Of a stretch of 64,000 nucleotides of DNA, positions 37,817 to 47,174 are shown in pieces. The position numbers and the translations under genes were made by a program. The notes under the pieces are model-generated. The model did no database searches. It was not told where the DNA came from and saw only the letters and a program-made list of their open reading frames with translations. The stretch lies in contig NZ_ANAE01000105.1 of assembly GCF_000341265.1 (NCBI RefSeq), positions 1 through 64,000 of the forward strand, read 5' to 3'. Source of the DNA: Nocardiopsis prasina DSM 43845 (lineage in GTDB: Bacteria; Actinomycetota; Actinomycetes; Streptosporangiales; Streptosporangiaceae). The first letter of the stretch is position 1; each line of letters begins with the position of its first letter.

Positions 37817-38521
37817 TCAGAGCCAGGCGACCTTGGAGTCCTCCAGGTCGTAGCGGGCCGCGACGACCTCGACCCTGCCGTCGGAGACGAAGTCGCCGAG
37901 CTCGCTGTCCTCGCGCAGGAGCCGCGCGATGTGCTCCGCGTTGGCCCGGACGCAGTCGTCGAGGAAGTCCTCGCCGTCGTCGGGGGTGGACTCGACGACC
38001 TCCAGGATCTCGGCGACCAGACCACCGATGTGTCCGTGCGGGAGCTCACCGGTGCGGTGGGCCTCCACTGCGGCGTCGACGGCGCCGCAGCTCTGGTGAC
38101 CCATGACCACGATCAGCGGTGTGTGCAGGTGCTCCACGGCGTAGGTGAGGCTGCCGAGCACGGAGCCGTCCAGGACCTGGCCGGCCGAACGGACGGTGAA
38201 GAGGTCGCCCAGCCCCTGGTCGAAGACGAGTTCCGGGGGGACACGGGAGTCGGCGCAGCTGAGGATGGTCGCGAAGGGTGCCTGACCCTCGACCAGCTGG
38301 GCACGGCGGGCTCTGCCCTCGTTCGGGTGTCTGGAGACGTAGCGCGACCAGCGGCGGTTTCCCTCCTTCAGCAGGCGCAGGGCCTCCCTGGCGTTCCGGG
38401 CGGCGGGGGCCGCGGGGGCGGCGTCGGCCCAGGCGACGGAGGCGGGGATGGTGGTGGCGACGGCGGCGCCGACGCCGCCGAGAAGCGACGCCTTGAAGGC
38501 GCCGCGACGGGTTATAGCCAT
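37817..38521 (-). CDS. Beta-carbonic anhydrase with Tat-type signal peptide
   Basis: 234 residues. Zinc ligands are in LSCADSRVPPELVFDQG (Cys, with the Asp-Arg dyad) and VMGHQSCGAVDAA (His and Cys). The N-terminus ITRRGAFKASLLGGVGAAVATTI has a twin-arginine motif, hydrophobic stretch and a likely cleavage near AWADAAPA, so the enzyme is predicted to be exported folded with zinc bound. It interconverts CO2 and bicarbonate. ATG 38521 was chosen because it directly precedes the Tat signal; an upstream extension in frame has no homology. Its upstream region (38522-38640) is AT-rich for this genome. Confidence 0.9.
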   Translation of the reverse strand: MAITRRGAFKASLLGGVGAAVATTIPASVAWADAAPAAPAARNAREALRLLKEGNRRWSRYVSRHPNEGRARRAQLVEGQAPFATILSCADSRVPPELVFDQGLGDLFTVRSAGQVLDGSVLGSLTYAVEHLHTPLIVVMGHQSCGAVDAAVEAHRTGELPHGHIGGLVAEILEVVESTPDDGEDFLDDCVRANAEHIARLLREDSELGDFVSDGRVEVVAARYDLEDSKVAWL

Positions 38522-38658
38522 TTGGGGCTCTTTTTCCGTTTTACGAACAAAATGACTTTTGCCAGCAAAGCGGGTAAAAGCTACTCCTGGCGCGAGAGCG
38601 CTCACAAGGGGATTGACGCGTTCCTAACGCCGTATGGCCACATTCAGCCAAGCGGGAA

Positions 38659-40332
38659 TCAGACGTGCTTCCGGGCCTGCACGAAGTCGAACCGGCCCGC
38701 CACGAAACGGGGGTCGGTGAGCGACGAGGTCGCCGCCGGATTGGCGCCCGAACCGTGGAGGTCACTGAAGGCCGCCGACTGGTTCACGAACACCTCGCCC
38801 GTCAGGTTCGCGGACAGGTTGACCCCCGCCTCCATGGCCGTCTCCTCCGCGCGTTCCAGCACGTCCTCACTGGTGGAGTACACGGAGGCGGTGATGGCAC
38901 CGCGCTCGGCGACGGTCTCCCCGAACAGGCGCAGGGACTCGTCGGTGTCGGCGGTGGTGATCACGAAGGAGACCGGGCCGAAGTGCTCGCGCCCGTACAC
39001 GTCGCGGTCCCGCGCATCCAGTCGGACCAGGGCCGGGGTGCGGACGACGGCCTCCGGGAACTCCGGGTGCGCGGGCGCCGTCGGGGCGAGCAGGACCTCT
39101 CCCAGGTCCGCCACGGCGTCCACCCGCTCCCGCACCCCGTCGTTGACCACGGCGCCCAGCACGCCCACGAGGCGGGCGGGGTCGGCGGCGACCTCCGAGA
39201 CCGCGGCCGCGAGGTCGGCGGCGAACTCCTCCGCGCTCCGGTGCCCCTCGTCGGTGGCCACGCCCCCGGCCGGGACGTAGACGTTCTGCGGGGTGGTGCA
39301 CATCTGGCCGCTGTACAGCGCCAGCGAGTGGGCGAGGTTGGCGAGCATCGGACGGTACGCGTCCGTGGAGTCCACGACCACCGTGTTGGTCCCGGCCTTC
39401 TCCGTGCTGACGAAGGCCTGCCGCGCGTGCTCCTCCAGCCAGTCCCCGAACTCCGTGGAGCCGGTGAAGTCCACGAGCCGCGTCTCGGGGCGCGTGGCGA
39501 GGTCGGCGGCGAGGCGGTCCTCGGGGGCCTCGGCGGCCAGCAGGACCGTGTCGGGGTCCAGCCCCTGCTTCGTGAGCACGTCGCGCGCGACCGACACGGT
39601 GATGGCCAACGGCAGGACCGCGCCCGGGTGCGGCTTGACGATCGAGGTGTTGCCGGTGACCAGGTTGGCGAAGAGCGCGGGGTAGGAGTTCCAGGTGGGG
39701 AAGGTGTTGCAGCCGATGACCAGACCGACCCCCCGGCCCCGCGCGGTGTACCGCTTGGCCATCGTGATCGGGCCGCCCCGGCGTCGGGGCTTCTCCCACC
39801 GGGACTCGCCCGCGTAGTGCGTGATCAGGTCGTGGGCGAGGGCGACCGCCTCCAGCCCCCGGTCCTGGGCGTGCGGTCCGCCCGCTTGGAAGGCCATGAC
39901 GAAGGACTGACCGGTGGTGTGCCGCACCGCGTGCGCCATCTCGAAGGAACGCCGGTTGAGACGGTCGAGGATCTCCAGACACACACCCGTGCGCACGTCG
40001 AGGGGCACGCGGCGCCAGGAGGCGAGGGCCCGGCGGGAGGAGGCCAGCAGCGCGTCGGGGTCGGCGTGCGGGTAGCCCACGCCCAGTTCCGGGCCGTAGG
40101 GGGAGCGTTCCGTGGCCACGCGGCCCCTCTCTCCCGGTCCGGACAGCGGGAAGTCCCGGTCGAGAAGCGCCTCGAAGGCGGCCCGCCCCCTGGCGGCGGC
40201 GTCCTCGCCGTAGACCGACCGGCTCGGCGACTCCGGGAAGGCGGAGTGGTGGTACCGCCCGCGGACCGCCGCCACGGCGTCGTCGAGGGTGGCCCGGTGT
40301 CGTTCCAGCAGGTCCGGGTGGGATTTCGACAC
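38659..40332 (-). CDS. paaN: PaaN-type aldehyde dehydrogenase (phenylacetate degradation)
   Basis: 557 residues, the length of actinobacterial PaaN. The aldehyde dehydrogenase core has VGLVIGCNTFPTWNSYPAL, FTGSTEFGDWL (NAD-binding), EKAGTNTVVVDS and the catalytic Cys in YSGQMCTTPQNVYVP. It opens with SKSHPDLLERHRATLDDAV and contains GESRWEKPRRRG. In the phenylacetate pathway it oxidises the ring-opened aldehyde. The GTG start (40330-40332) has an AGGAAGG about 10 nt upstream. No other paa gene is in the window. Divergent TetR gene and palindromic operator lie upstream. Confidence 0.85.
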   Translation of the reverse strand: MSKSHPDLLERHRATLDDAVAAVRGRYHHSAFPESPSRSVYGEDAAARGRAAFEALLDRDFPLSGPGERGRVATERSPYGPELGVGYPHADPDALLASSRRALASWRRVPLDVRTGVCLEILDRLNRRSFEMAHAVRHTTGQSFVMAFQAGGPHAQDRGLEAVALAHDLITHYAGESRWEKPRRRGGPITMAKRYTARGRGVGLVIGCNTFPTWNSYPALFANLVTGNTSIVKPHPGAVLPLAITVSVARDVLTKQGLDPDTVLLAAEAPEDRLAADLATRPETRLVDFTGSTEFGDWLEEHARQAFVSTEKAGTNTVVVDSTDAYRPMLANLAHSLALYSGQMCTTPQNVYVPAGGVATDEGHRSAEEFAADLAAAVSEVAADPARLVGVLGAVVNDGVRERVDAVADLGEVLLAPTAPAHPEFPEAVVRTPALVRLDARDRDVYGREHFGPVSFVITTADTDESLRLFGETVAERGAITASVYSTSEDVLERAEETAMEAGVNLSANLTGEVFVNQSAAFSDLHGSGANPAATSSLTDPRFVAGRFDFVQARKHV

Positions 40333-40381
40333 GGCGCGCGCCCTTCCTCGGGTGGTGGTGCGGGGTCTAGGGTGGGTTACC

Positions 40382-40396
40382 AACCGACCGTTCGTT
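40382..40396. promoter_or_regulatory. Candidate TetR operator between paaN and its regulator
   Basis: AACCGACCGTTCGTT is an imperfect palindrome with arms AAC..AC and GT..GTT. It lies 50 bp upstream of paaN and 87 bp upstream of the divergent TetR gene, in a locally AT-rich stretch. This is a plausible PaaR-type site. Confidence 0.55.
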
Positions 40397-40482
40397 AAGT
40401 TAGCAAACCCTCGGGCGGCCGACGCGGTCGGACCACCGACCCCGCGCACGTTCGCCCCCGTCACGAGGTAGATTCGACAACC

Positions 40483-41121
40483 GTGTCCCGATCTTCCGCA
40501 CCCGAACCAGCCGCCCCGAGGCAGACCGGCAGGCGCCGCTCCGGCCGCCCCGGGCACGACGCCGACTCCGTGCTCCGCGTGGCCGCTCGCGTGTTCAACG
40601 AACGCGGGTACGACGGAACGAGCATGGAGGACCTGGCCCGCGCCCTCGGGGTGACCAAGTCCGCGATCTACCACCACGTCACCGGCAAGTCCGAACTCCT
40701 GCGCCAGTCGCTCGACCTGGCCATGGACGCCCTGTTCGAGGTCACCCGCGAGGAGGGTGCGACCACCGGCCCGGCCATCGCGCGACTCGAACACGTGATG
40801 CGCGGCAGCGTCCGGGTACTCGTCGAGGAACTGCCCCACGTCACCCTGCTGCTGCGGGTGCGCGGCAACACCGAGGTGGAGAAGCACGCCCTGGAACGGC
40901 GCCGCAGGTTCGACCACCTCATCGCCGACCTGGTCCGCGAGGGCGTGGTCGACGGTGACATCCGCAGCGACGTCGACCCGGCGGTCGCCTCCCGCCTGCT
41001 CTTCGGCATGGTGAACTCGATCGTCGAGTGGTACAAGCCGGACCGGGGCATGTCCTGCGAGGAGATCGCCGACTCCCTGTGCCGCATCGCCTTCGAAGGG
41101 TTGCGGTCCAGCCGGGACTAA
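40483..41121 (+). CDS. TetR-family regulator, PaaR-like
   Basis: 212 residues. The DNA-binding helix-turn-helix at about 30-75 reads [20 protein letters not shown] and [17 protein letters not shown]. The ligand-binding half has [19 protein letters not shown], common in acyl-CoA-responsive TetR proteins such as PaaR that repress paa genes and are released by phenylacetyl-CoA. It diverges from paaN with the operator between. The GTG start was chosen for GAGGTAG about 12 nt upstream. Ligand is inferred from the neighbour. Confidence 0.88.
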   Translation: MSRSSAPEPAAPRQTGRRRSGRPGHDADSVLRVAARVFNERGYDGTSMEDLARALGVTKSAIYHHVTGKSELLRQSLDLAMDALFEVTREEGATTGPAIARLEHVMRGSVRVLVEELPHVTLLLRVRGNTEVEKHALERRRRFDHLIADLVREGVVDGDIRSDVDPAVASRLLFGMVNSIVEWYKPDRGMSCEEIADSLCRIAFEGLRSSRD

Positions 41122-41236
41122 TCGCCCCACTGGCCCCAGGAATCACCACTGGCCACATCAGGCCACTGAATCGGCGGCGGAAGCCCTGGTCAACGACGGC
41201 GAGCGTCCCTACGCTCCATGAACGGGGGTCACGTCT

Positions 41237-42124
41237 GTGACCCACATCATGGAAAGCAGAGCGACCGTGTCCGATCTCCTCCCCCAAGACTGGATGACAC
41301 CCTCGATCGCCTACGCCATCTCGGTCATCGGCTCGTTCCTGGGGCTCTCCTTCGCCGCCAGGGCCCGCCACGCGACCGGCTTCTTCCGATGGCAGTGGCA
41401 GGGCCTGGCCGCGCTCGCCCTCGGCGGCATGGCCATCTGGGCGATGCACTTCGTCGCCATGCTGGGGTTCAGCGTCCCCGGCACCGCCCTGCGCTACGAC
41501 GGTCTCCTGACCGCCGTCAGCGGGGTGATCCCGGTAGTGGTCACCGTGTTCGCCCTGCACCTGATCCTGCGCGAGGCCACCGCCATGCGGCTCCTGGCCA
41601 GCGGCCTCCTGGTCGGCGTCGGCATCATCGCCATGCACCACGTCGGCGTGGTCGCCATGAACGTGCACGGGACCATGCACCACGACCCGTTCCTCACGGC
41701 CCTGTCCGCCGTGATCGCCGTGGTCGCCTCCACCGTCGCCCTGTGGTGCGCCCGCCAGGTGCAGGGACCGCCCGCGACCCTCCTCGCCTCCCTGGTGATG
41801 GCCGCCGCGGTCACCGCCACGCACTACACCAGCATGGCCGGGACGCACGTGGTCCCGCCGAACTTCACCCCCGTCGGCCCACCCGACGGAGCCAAGGCCT
41901 GGGACCTCCTGCTCCCGGTGATCACCGGGCTGTTCGTCCTCCTGCTCATCTGTAGCCTCTTCCTTCTGCTCGGCGACGACGACGAGAACGAACGGCGGGA
42001 CTACTCCCGCTCCTCGCACCGGGCGGCGGAGCACACGATCGGCTCCGAGGAGACCTACACGCCCCGGCACGGCGCTCCGGCGGAGCCCCGGCCCGGGGAC
42101 GACGTGTGGACCCGGCGCCGCTGA
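41237..42124 (+). CDS. MHYT-domain integral membrane sensor-like protein
   Basis: 295 residues with seven membrane helices. Three MHYT-type signatures are visible: MAIWAMHFVAMLGF, IIAMHHVGVVAM and AVTATHYTSMAGT, whose His and Met residues have been proposed to bind copper or sense O2, CO or NO. Usual partners (GGDEF, EAL, LytTR or kinase) are absent: the final 65 residues are a polar tail ending DDVWTRRR. The protein therefore looks like a stand-alone sensor or a quinone/heme-binding membrane protein. GTG 41237 is used; ATG 41249 is an alternative. Confidence 0.88.
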   Translation: MTHIMESRATVSDLLPQDWMTPSIAYAISVIGSFLGLSFAARARHATGFFRWQWQGLAALALGGMAIWAMHFVAMLGFSVPGTALRYDGLLTAVSGVIPVVVTVFALHLILREATAMRLLASGLLVGVGIIAMHHVGVVAMNVHGTMHHDPFLTALSAVIAVVASTVALWCARQVQGPPATLLASLVMAAAVTATHYTSMAGTHVVPPNFTPVGPPDGAKAWDLLLPVITGLFVLLLICSLFLLLGDDDENERRDYSRSSHRAAEHTIGSEETYTPRHGAPAEPRPGDDVWTRRR

Positions 42125-42143
42125 CCGGCGCCGGGAAAACCAC

Positions 42144-42173
42144 TGGCACCGCACCCGCCCCCTGCCCTAGGGT
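42144..42173 (+). promoter_or_regulatory. Candidate promoter upstream of a short ORF and rsgA
   Basis: TGGCAC (42144-42149) and TAGGGT (42168-42173) are spaced 18 bp, in a good housekeeping-type arrangement. The start point would be near 42180, 43 nt before the short ORF and 141 nt before rsgA. Confidence 0.4.
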
Positions 42174-42222
42174 CGGTGCGTGCCGTGCGGTCCGCGCCGG
42201 CCGCTGACGAGAGGAGCACGCC

Positions 42223-42279
42223 ATGGCCCACCTCATGCCTGGCACCGGTTTCCGAACTTCCGTCGTCAGCGAGCCGTAG
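42223..42279 (+). CDS. 18-codon ORF in the rsgA leader
   Basis: ATG to TAG encodes MAHLMPGTGFRTSVVSEP. It has a near-perfect ribosome site, GAGGAG at 42211-42216, with 6-nt spacing, better than that of rsgA itself, and ends 41 nt before the rsgA GTG. Too short for statistics; it could be a leader peptide, or an accident. Confidence 0.4.
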   Translation: MAHLMPGTGFRTSVVSEP

Positions 42280-42320
42280 GTCGCGTCAGATCGGCGGCTC
42301 GCGCTCCCAGAGAGAGCACC

Positions 42321-43442
42321 GTGAGTCACCACAGCACGAGCACCACATCCGAAGAACACCCCGCCCACCCGCTCTCGGCACTGGGCTGGAACGCCCGCGT
42401 CGAGGCGGCCTTCGACGCCGTCGCCCGCGGCGTGCCGCACGTCCTGCTTCCCGCCCGGGTCTCCGAGGCCCGACGGGGCGCCGTCGGCGTCCGTCTGCCC
42501 GGGCACGAGACCGCCGCGCTCTCACCCGAGGTGCGCAGGGCGGCGGAGGCCGACCCCTTCACCGCACCCACCACCGGGGACTGGGTGGCCGTGCGCCGCT
42601 CCGGCGACACCTGGCTGGTCGAGGCGGTCCTGGAACGCTCGGGAACCCTCGTCCGCCAGGGCGTGGCCAAGGACTCCCACGACCAGGTCCTGGCCGCCAA
42701 CGTCGACGCCGTCCTGATCTGTGAGGCCGCCGACCAGGGCCCCAACGTGGGCCGGCTGGAACGGTTCCTCAGCCTCGCCTGGACCAGCGGCGCCACCCCG
42801 GTCGTGGCCGTCACCAAGGCCGAACTCGCCGGTGACCGCCTCCCCGAGGTGGTCGAGCTGGTCGAGTCGGTCACCACGGGCGCCGATGTGCACACCGTCA
42901 GCGCGTACACGGGCGCCGGTCTGGACGAGCTGTCCGCCCGCCTGCGCCCAGGGGCCACCTGGGTCCTGCTCGGTACCTCGGGCGCCGGGAAGTCCAGCCT
43001 GCTCAACGCGCTGGCCGGGCGGCCGGTCATGGAGACGGGGGCGATCCGCGACGACCGCCGCGGCCGCCACACCACCACCCACCGCCAGCTGATCCCCCTG
43101 CCCGGGGGCACGCTGTTCCTGGACATCCCGGGGGTGCGCCGCATCGACGTGCCCGGTGACGGGAGCGGCGTGGACCGCACCTTCGCGGACGTCAACGAAC
43201 TGGCCGAACGGTGCCGGTTCCGGGACTGCTCCCACGGTGCCGAGCCCGGGTGCGCGGTCAGGGCCGCCGTGGACGAGGGCGAACTGGACTCCGGGCGCCT
43301 CGAACGCTGGTCCAAGCTGCACCGCGAGTCCGAGTGGAACCGGTCCCGGGGCGACGCCCGCCTGCGTGCGGAGCGCCGCCGGCAAGGGAAGCGCAACACC
43401 CGCGAGGGCCGGGAGGCCGGCAGGCTCAAGCGCGGCCTCTGA
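42321..43442 (+). CDS. rsgA: Ribosome small-subunit GTPase RsgA
   Basis: Late 30S-maturation factor, 373 residues, circularly permuted GTPase. An N-terminal OB fold holds TTGDWVAVRRSGD. The GTPase has the G4-like VTKAEL before the P-loop LLGTSGAGKSSLLNALAG, then DIPGVRRI (G3). The C-terminal zinc knuckle is CRFRDCSHGAEPGCAVR (Cys-Cys-His-Cys). The extra basic tail contains RRQGKRNTREGREAGR. Start is GTG 42321 with GAGAG 6 nt before it. Confidence 0.95.
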   Translation: MSHHSTSTTSEEHPAHPLSALGWNARVEAAFDAVARGVPHVLLPARVSEARRGAVGVRLPGHETAALSPEVRRAAEADPFTAPTTGDWVAVRRSGDTWLVEAVLERSGTLVRQGVAKDSHDQVLAANVDAVLICEAADQGPNVGRLERFLSLAWTSGATPVVAVTKAELAGDRLPEVVELVESVTTGADVHTVSAYTGAGLDELSARLRPGATWVLLGTSGAGKSSLLNALAGRPVMETGAIRDDRRGRHTTTHRQLIPLPGGTLFLDIPGVRRIDVPGDGSGVDRTFADVNELAERCRFRDCSHGAEPGCAVRAAVDEGELDSGRLERWSKLHRESEWNRSRGDARLRAERRRQGKRNTREGREAGRLKRGL

Positions 43443-43450
43443 CCCGGTGC

Positions 43451-43485
43451 GGTGCCGGGGCGGGTGGTTCACCCGCCCCGGCACC
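43451..43485. terminator. Bidirectional terminator between rsgA and tatD
   Basis: Perfect 16-bp stem (GGTGCCGGGGCGGGTG at 43451-43466 with 43470-43485) and 3-nt loop between convergent stops. Confidence 0.85.
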
Positions 43486-43491
43486 CGCCGT

Positions 43492-44415
43492 TCAGAACCC
43501 GAAGGCCCGCCGCGCGTTGCCGGCGACGATCCCGGCCAGCTCCTCCTCGCCCAGGCCCTTGGTCTCGGCCAGCACCCGCAGGGTGAGCGGGATGAGATAG
43601 GGAGCGTTGGGGCGGCCCCGGTAGGGCTTGGGGGTGAGGAAGGGCGCGTCGGTCTCCACGAGCACCAGTTCGGGCGGGGCGACCTTGGCGGCCTCGCGCA
43701 GGGGCTCGGCGCTGGCGAAGGTGACGTTGCCCGCGAAGCTCATGTAGTAGCCCCGCTCGGCGCACACCCGGGCCATGTCGGCGTCACCGGAGAAGCAGTG
43801 GAAGACCACCCGCTCCGGCGCGCCCTCCTCCTCCAGGATCCGCAGGACGTCCTCGTGTGCCTCGCGGTCGTGGATCATGAGCGCCTTGCCGTGCCTCTTG
43901 GCGATGGCGATGTGGCGGCGGAAGGACGCCTCCTGGGCGCGGGCGCCCTCGGGCCCGGTCCGGAAGGTGTCCATGCCGGTCTCACCGACCGCCACCACCT
44001 GCGGCAGCGCCGCCAGCGCGTCGATCTCGGCGAGCTCGGCCTCCAGGGCCTCGATCCCCCCGGCGGGGCGGGCCTTCCCGGTCCAGTCGGTGTCGTCGGC
44101 TTCCACGCCCTCGGCGCCGTCACCGTGCACCACGCGCGGTGCCTCGTTCGGGTGCAGGGCCACGGCGGCCCACACCTTCCCGGGGTGCTCGGCCGCGACC
44201 TCCGCCGCCCAACGCGAGGAGGACAGGTCGACCCCCACCTGCACGAGCGGGGTGACCCCCACGGCCTCCGCGGCCGCGATGATCTCCTTGACCTCGGGCG
44301 TCTGCATGTCCATGTGGGTGTGGCTGTCGGCCACCGGCACCCGCAGCGCCTCGGGTGCGGGGGGCGGGGTCTGCGCGTTGCGCTCCCTGACCGCACTGCC
44401 CTTGCGTCTGCCCAT
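43492..44415 (-). CDS. TatD-family deoxyribonuclease / metal-dependent hydrolase
   Basis: 307 residues. Metal ligands are in VADSHTHMDM, VGETGMDTFRTGPEG (acidic), LMIHDREAHEDV, VFHCFSGDADM and LVETDAPFLTPKPYRGRPN, the full TatD set. The last motif is typical of YcfH/TatD nucleases and YjjV. Usually it is placed next to metG, as here (165 bp). An N-terminal 25-residue extension is Pro/Arg-rich. This TatD differs from the EboB copy at 32.9 kb, which lacks the final PFL.PKP motif. Confidence 0.93.
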   Translation of the reverse strand: MGRRKGSAVRERNAQTPPPAPEALRVPVADSHTHMDMQTPEVKEIIAAAEAVGVTPLVQVGVDLSSSRWAAEVAAEHPGKVWAAVALHPNEAPRVVHGDGAEGVEADDTDWTGKARPAGGIEALEAELAEIDALAALPQVVAVGETGMDTFRTGPEGARAQEASFRRHIAIAKRHGKALMIHDREAHEDVLRILEEEGAPERVVFHCFSGDADMARVCAERGYYMSFAGNVTFASAEPLREAAKVAPPELVLVETDAPFLTPKPYRGRPNAPYLIPLTLRVLAETKGLGEEELAGIVAGNARRAFGF

Positions 44416-44524
44416 GTCATGCCCCCATCACCGTGTACCGCGTGCGCCGTGGTGATTCTAGGCGGCCCGGCCCCCCGGATCGGCACCGATGGGCGCCACG
44501 GGGCGCGAACGGCCCCGAACGCGG

Positions 44525-44563
44525 GAGGCGGGCACCGGTCCGCGTGGGTCCGATGCCCGCCTC
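44525..44563 (-). terminator. Probable terminator after metG
   Basis: GAGGCGGGCA (44525-44534) pairs with 44554-44563 (10 bp) around a 19-nt loop, 17 bp past the metG stop. Confidence 0.6.
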
Positions 44564-44579
44564 GGCGCGGGGTCGAGCG

Positions 44580-46394
44580 CTACTCGTCGCCGGACAGGCG
44601 GGCCAGCTCCTCGTCCACCACCGACGGGTCGAGCTTGGTGAACAGCGGAGTGGGACGGCCCAGCGGGGTGCCCGCGACGATCGGCACCGACTCCCAGCGG
44701 GCGTCGTTGTCGGCGTAGTCACCGGTGATGACCGGGTAGTCCACCTTCTCCTCGGAGCCGCCGATGGTGTCGTGGCCGGACTCGATGCGCGGCATGCCCG
44801 TCCAGGTGCCGGTGCCGCCGAGCATCGCGTACACCTTGTTCGCCGACTCCGGAAGGAACGGCGTGAGCAGGGTGTTGGCGTCGCTGACCAGCTGGAGGGC
44901 GACGTGCAGGACGGTCGCCATCCGCTCCGGGTCGGTCTTCTTGAGCGCCCACGGAGCCTGGTCGGAGATGTACTTGTTGGCCTCGGCGACGGTGCGCATG
45001 GCCTCCTGGAGCGCCGCCTTGAACTGCGACCTCTCCAGCCGGGCGCCCACGGTGGCGAAGGCCTCCCGGGAGGCGGCCAGGACCGCCCGGTCCTCGTCGG
45101 TGAGCTCACCCGCGGCGGGGATCTCGCCGAGGTTCTTGGCCGCCATGGAGATGGAGCGGTTGACCAGGTTGCCCCAGGCCGCCACCAGCTCGTCGTTGTT
45201 GCGGCGGACGAACTCGGCCCACGTGAAGTCGGTGTCCTGGTTCTCCGGGCCCGCGGCCATGATGTAGTAGCGCAGCGCGTCCGCGGAGTAGCGCTCCAGG
45301 AAGTCGCGCACGTAGATCACCACGCGGCGCGAGGACGAGAACTTCTGCCCCTCCATGGTGAGGAACTCGCTGGAGACCACCTCGGTGGGCACGTTCAGCT
45401 CGCCGAGCGGGCCGACGTCCCCGTCCCGGTCGCCCTTCCCGCTCGCCCCGAGCAGGATGGACGGCCAGATGACCGAGTGGAAGACGATGTTGTCCTTGCC
45501 CATGAAGTAGAAGGACTCGTTGTCGTCGCCCTGCCACCAGCGGCGCCAGGCCTCGGGCTCGCCCACGCGCCGGGCCCATTCGATGGAGGCCGACAGGTAG
45601 CCGATGACCGCGTCGAACCAGACGTAGATCCGCTTGGCGGCGTTGTCGCTCCACCCGTCCAGCGGGATCGGCACGCCCCAGGTGAGGTCACGGGTGACCG
45701 CGCGCGGCTGGAGGTCCTCCACCAGGTTCAGGGAGAACTTGAGGACGTTGGGGCGCCACTCGCCCTCCTTGCCCTTGAGCCAGTCGGTGAGGACGTCGGC
45801 GAAGGCGGGCAGGTCGAGCATGAAGTGCTCGGTGTCCACGAACTCCGGCGTCTCGCCGTTGATCCGCGAACGGGGCGAGATCAGGTCGATCGGGTCGAGC
45901 TGGTTCCCGCAGTTGTCGCACTGGTCGCCGCGCGCGCCGTCGAAGCCGCAGATCGGGCAGACGCCCTCGATGTAGCGGTCGGGCAGCGTACGGCCGGTGG
46001 ACGGGGAGATCGCGCCCTTGGTGGTGCGCGTGAAGACGTAGCCGTTGTCGTAGAGCGTGGTGAACAGCTGCTGGACGACGGAGTAGTGGTTGCCGGTGGT
46101 GGTGCGGGTGAACAGGTCGTAGGACAGTCCGAGCGCGACCAGGTCCTCGGCGATGATCCGGTTGTAGCGGTCGGCCAGCTCCCGGGCGCTCACGCCCTCC
46201 TGGTCGGCCAGCACCTGGATCGGGGTGCCGTGCTCGTCGGTGCCGCTGACCATCAGCACGTTGTTCCCCGACATTCGCTGGAAGCGCGAGAAGACGTCGG
46301 AGGGGACCCCGAAACCGGAGACGTGGCCGATGTGGCGCGGGCCGTTGGTGTAGGGCCAGGCGACCGCGGTCAGGATGTGGCGATTCGACGACAT
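44580..46394 (-). CDS. metG: Methionyl-tRNA synthetase
   Basis: 604 residues. The class I HIGH motif is [12 protein letters not shown]; the zinc knuckle [20 protein letters not shown] identifies the four-cysteine type; the KMSKS loop is QKFSSSR. The anticodon-binding helical domain follows and there is no C-terminal EMAP-like domain, matching the actinobacterial short form. Charges tRNA-Met in the cytoplasm. The start ATG 46394 has no clear ribosome site. It lies upstream of tatD on the same strand. Confidence 0.97.
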   Translation of the reverse strand: MSSNRHILTAVAWPYTNGPRHIGHVSGFGVPSDVFSRFQRMSGNNVLMVSGTDEHGTPIQVLADQEGVSARELADRYNRIIAEDLVALGLSYDLFTRTTTGNHYSVVQQLFTTLYDNGYVFTRTTKGAISPSTGRTLPDRYIEGVCPICGFDGARGDQCDNCGNQLDPIDLISPRSRINGETPEFVDTEHFMLDLPAFADVLTDWLKGKEGEWRPNVLKFSLNLVEDLQPRAVTRDLTWGVPIPLDGWSDNAAKRIYVWFDAVIGYLSASIEWARRVGEPEAWRRWWQGDDNESFYFMGKDNIVFHSVIWPSILLGASGKGDRDGDVGPLGELNVPTEVVSSEFLTMEGQKFSSSRRVVIYVRDFLERYSADALRYYIMAAGPENQDTDFTWAEFVRRNNDELVAAWGNLVNRSISMAAKNLGEIPAAGELTDEDRAVLAASREAFATVGARLERSQFKAALQEAMRTVAEANKYISDQAPWALKKTDPERMATVLHVALQLVSDANTLLTPFLPESANKVYAMLGGTGTWTGMPRIESGHDTIGGSEEKVDYPVITGDYADNDARWESVPIVAGTPLGRPTPLFTKLDPSVVDEELARLSGDE

Positions 46395-46533
46395 GACTCA
46401 AGACTAAAGGTGGCCCGGGGTGTCCGAGCACCAAAGGACGCCCGGTGTCCGGCCGGGAGGGCCCCGTCCACAGGGGCGACTCACATGATTCCCCCCGAAG
46501 GGTGCCTACCCGTATGCTCTGCTGGATGGAGCC

Positions 46534-47052
46534 GTGTGCCCCGGGGCACCGGCCGAAGCCAGCACGACCCTCCAACCCGGCTCTGAGGCGGTGGTCCCCA
46601 CGGTTACCCGTGCCCTACCCCGCCCTGCCCTGCGGACCGGATCGCTGATCACCAGCGTGGTCCTGCTGGTCATCCTGTCCTTCCCGGTGGCCTCCGGCCT
46701 GTCCGGGGAGAGGGACACCGTCGCCCTGCCCGCGCACGGAGGGCAGAGCGCCCCCGAGCGCGACGCCGCGGAGGCCGCCGACGACGACCCCTCGGGGACG
46801 TCGGAGGAGGCGCATCCCTACCGCGGCACCCAGACGGTCTCCCTCGGGCCGCCCGTCTCCGTCTGCGACCAGCGGTCGGTACTGCGGGACCTGCCCGATG
46901 TCGTCCCCACGTGCGCACTGCGCCTGGCGGTGTGGGACCAACCCTGGTGGCCGCTGCCCCTGCCGCACCACGACCCCGTTCCCGAACAGGTCGACGCGGA
47001 GGAGCTGCCGCCCACCCGGGCACCGCCTCTCACCGCGCACACCCTCGTCTGA
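46534..47052 (+). CDS. Hypothetical secreted or membrane-anchored protein upstream of secDF
   Basis: 172 residues with one hydrophobic segment at about 37-55 (SLITSVVLLVILSFPVASGL), then an acidic Pro/Asp/Glu-rich outside region and a short central hydrophobic part containing LRLAVWDQPWWPLPLPHHD. Two cysteines (CDQRS..VPTCALRL) could pair. No family recognised. Start at GTG 46534 is weak; a later GTG near 46591 is possible. It ends 122 bp before secDF. Confidence 0.55.
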   Translation: MCPGAPAEASTTLQPGSEAVVPTVTRALPRPALRTGSLITSVVLLVILSFPVASGLSGERDTVALPAHGGQSAPERDAAEAADDDPSGTSEEAHPYRGTQTVSLGPPVSVCDQRSVLRDLPDVVPTCALRLAVWDQPWWPLPLPHHDPVPEQVDAEELPPTRAPPLTAHTLV

Positions 47053-47174
47053 CCATCCCGGTCGGCCGCTTCCCGGAGCCCTCGACGGCACCGGGACCGG
47101 CCCCACGCACCCCCCTGCCCGGCGCCGCCGGGCAAGCGACCGGTACCCACCATCCGCAGTGAGAGGTTCACCCC

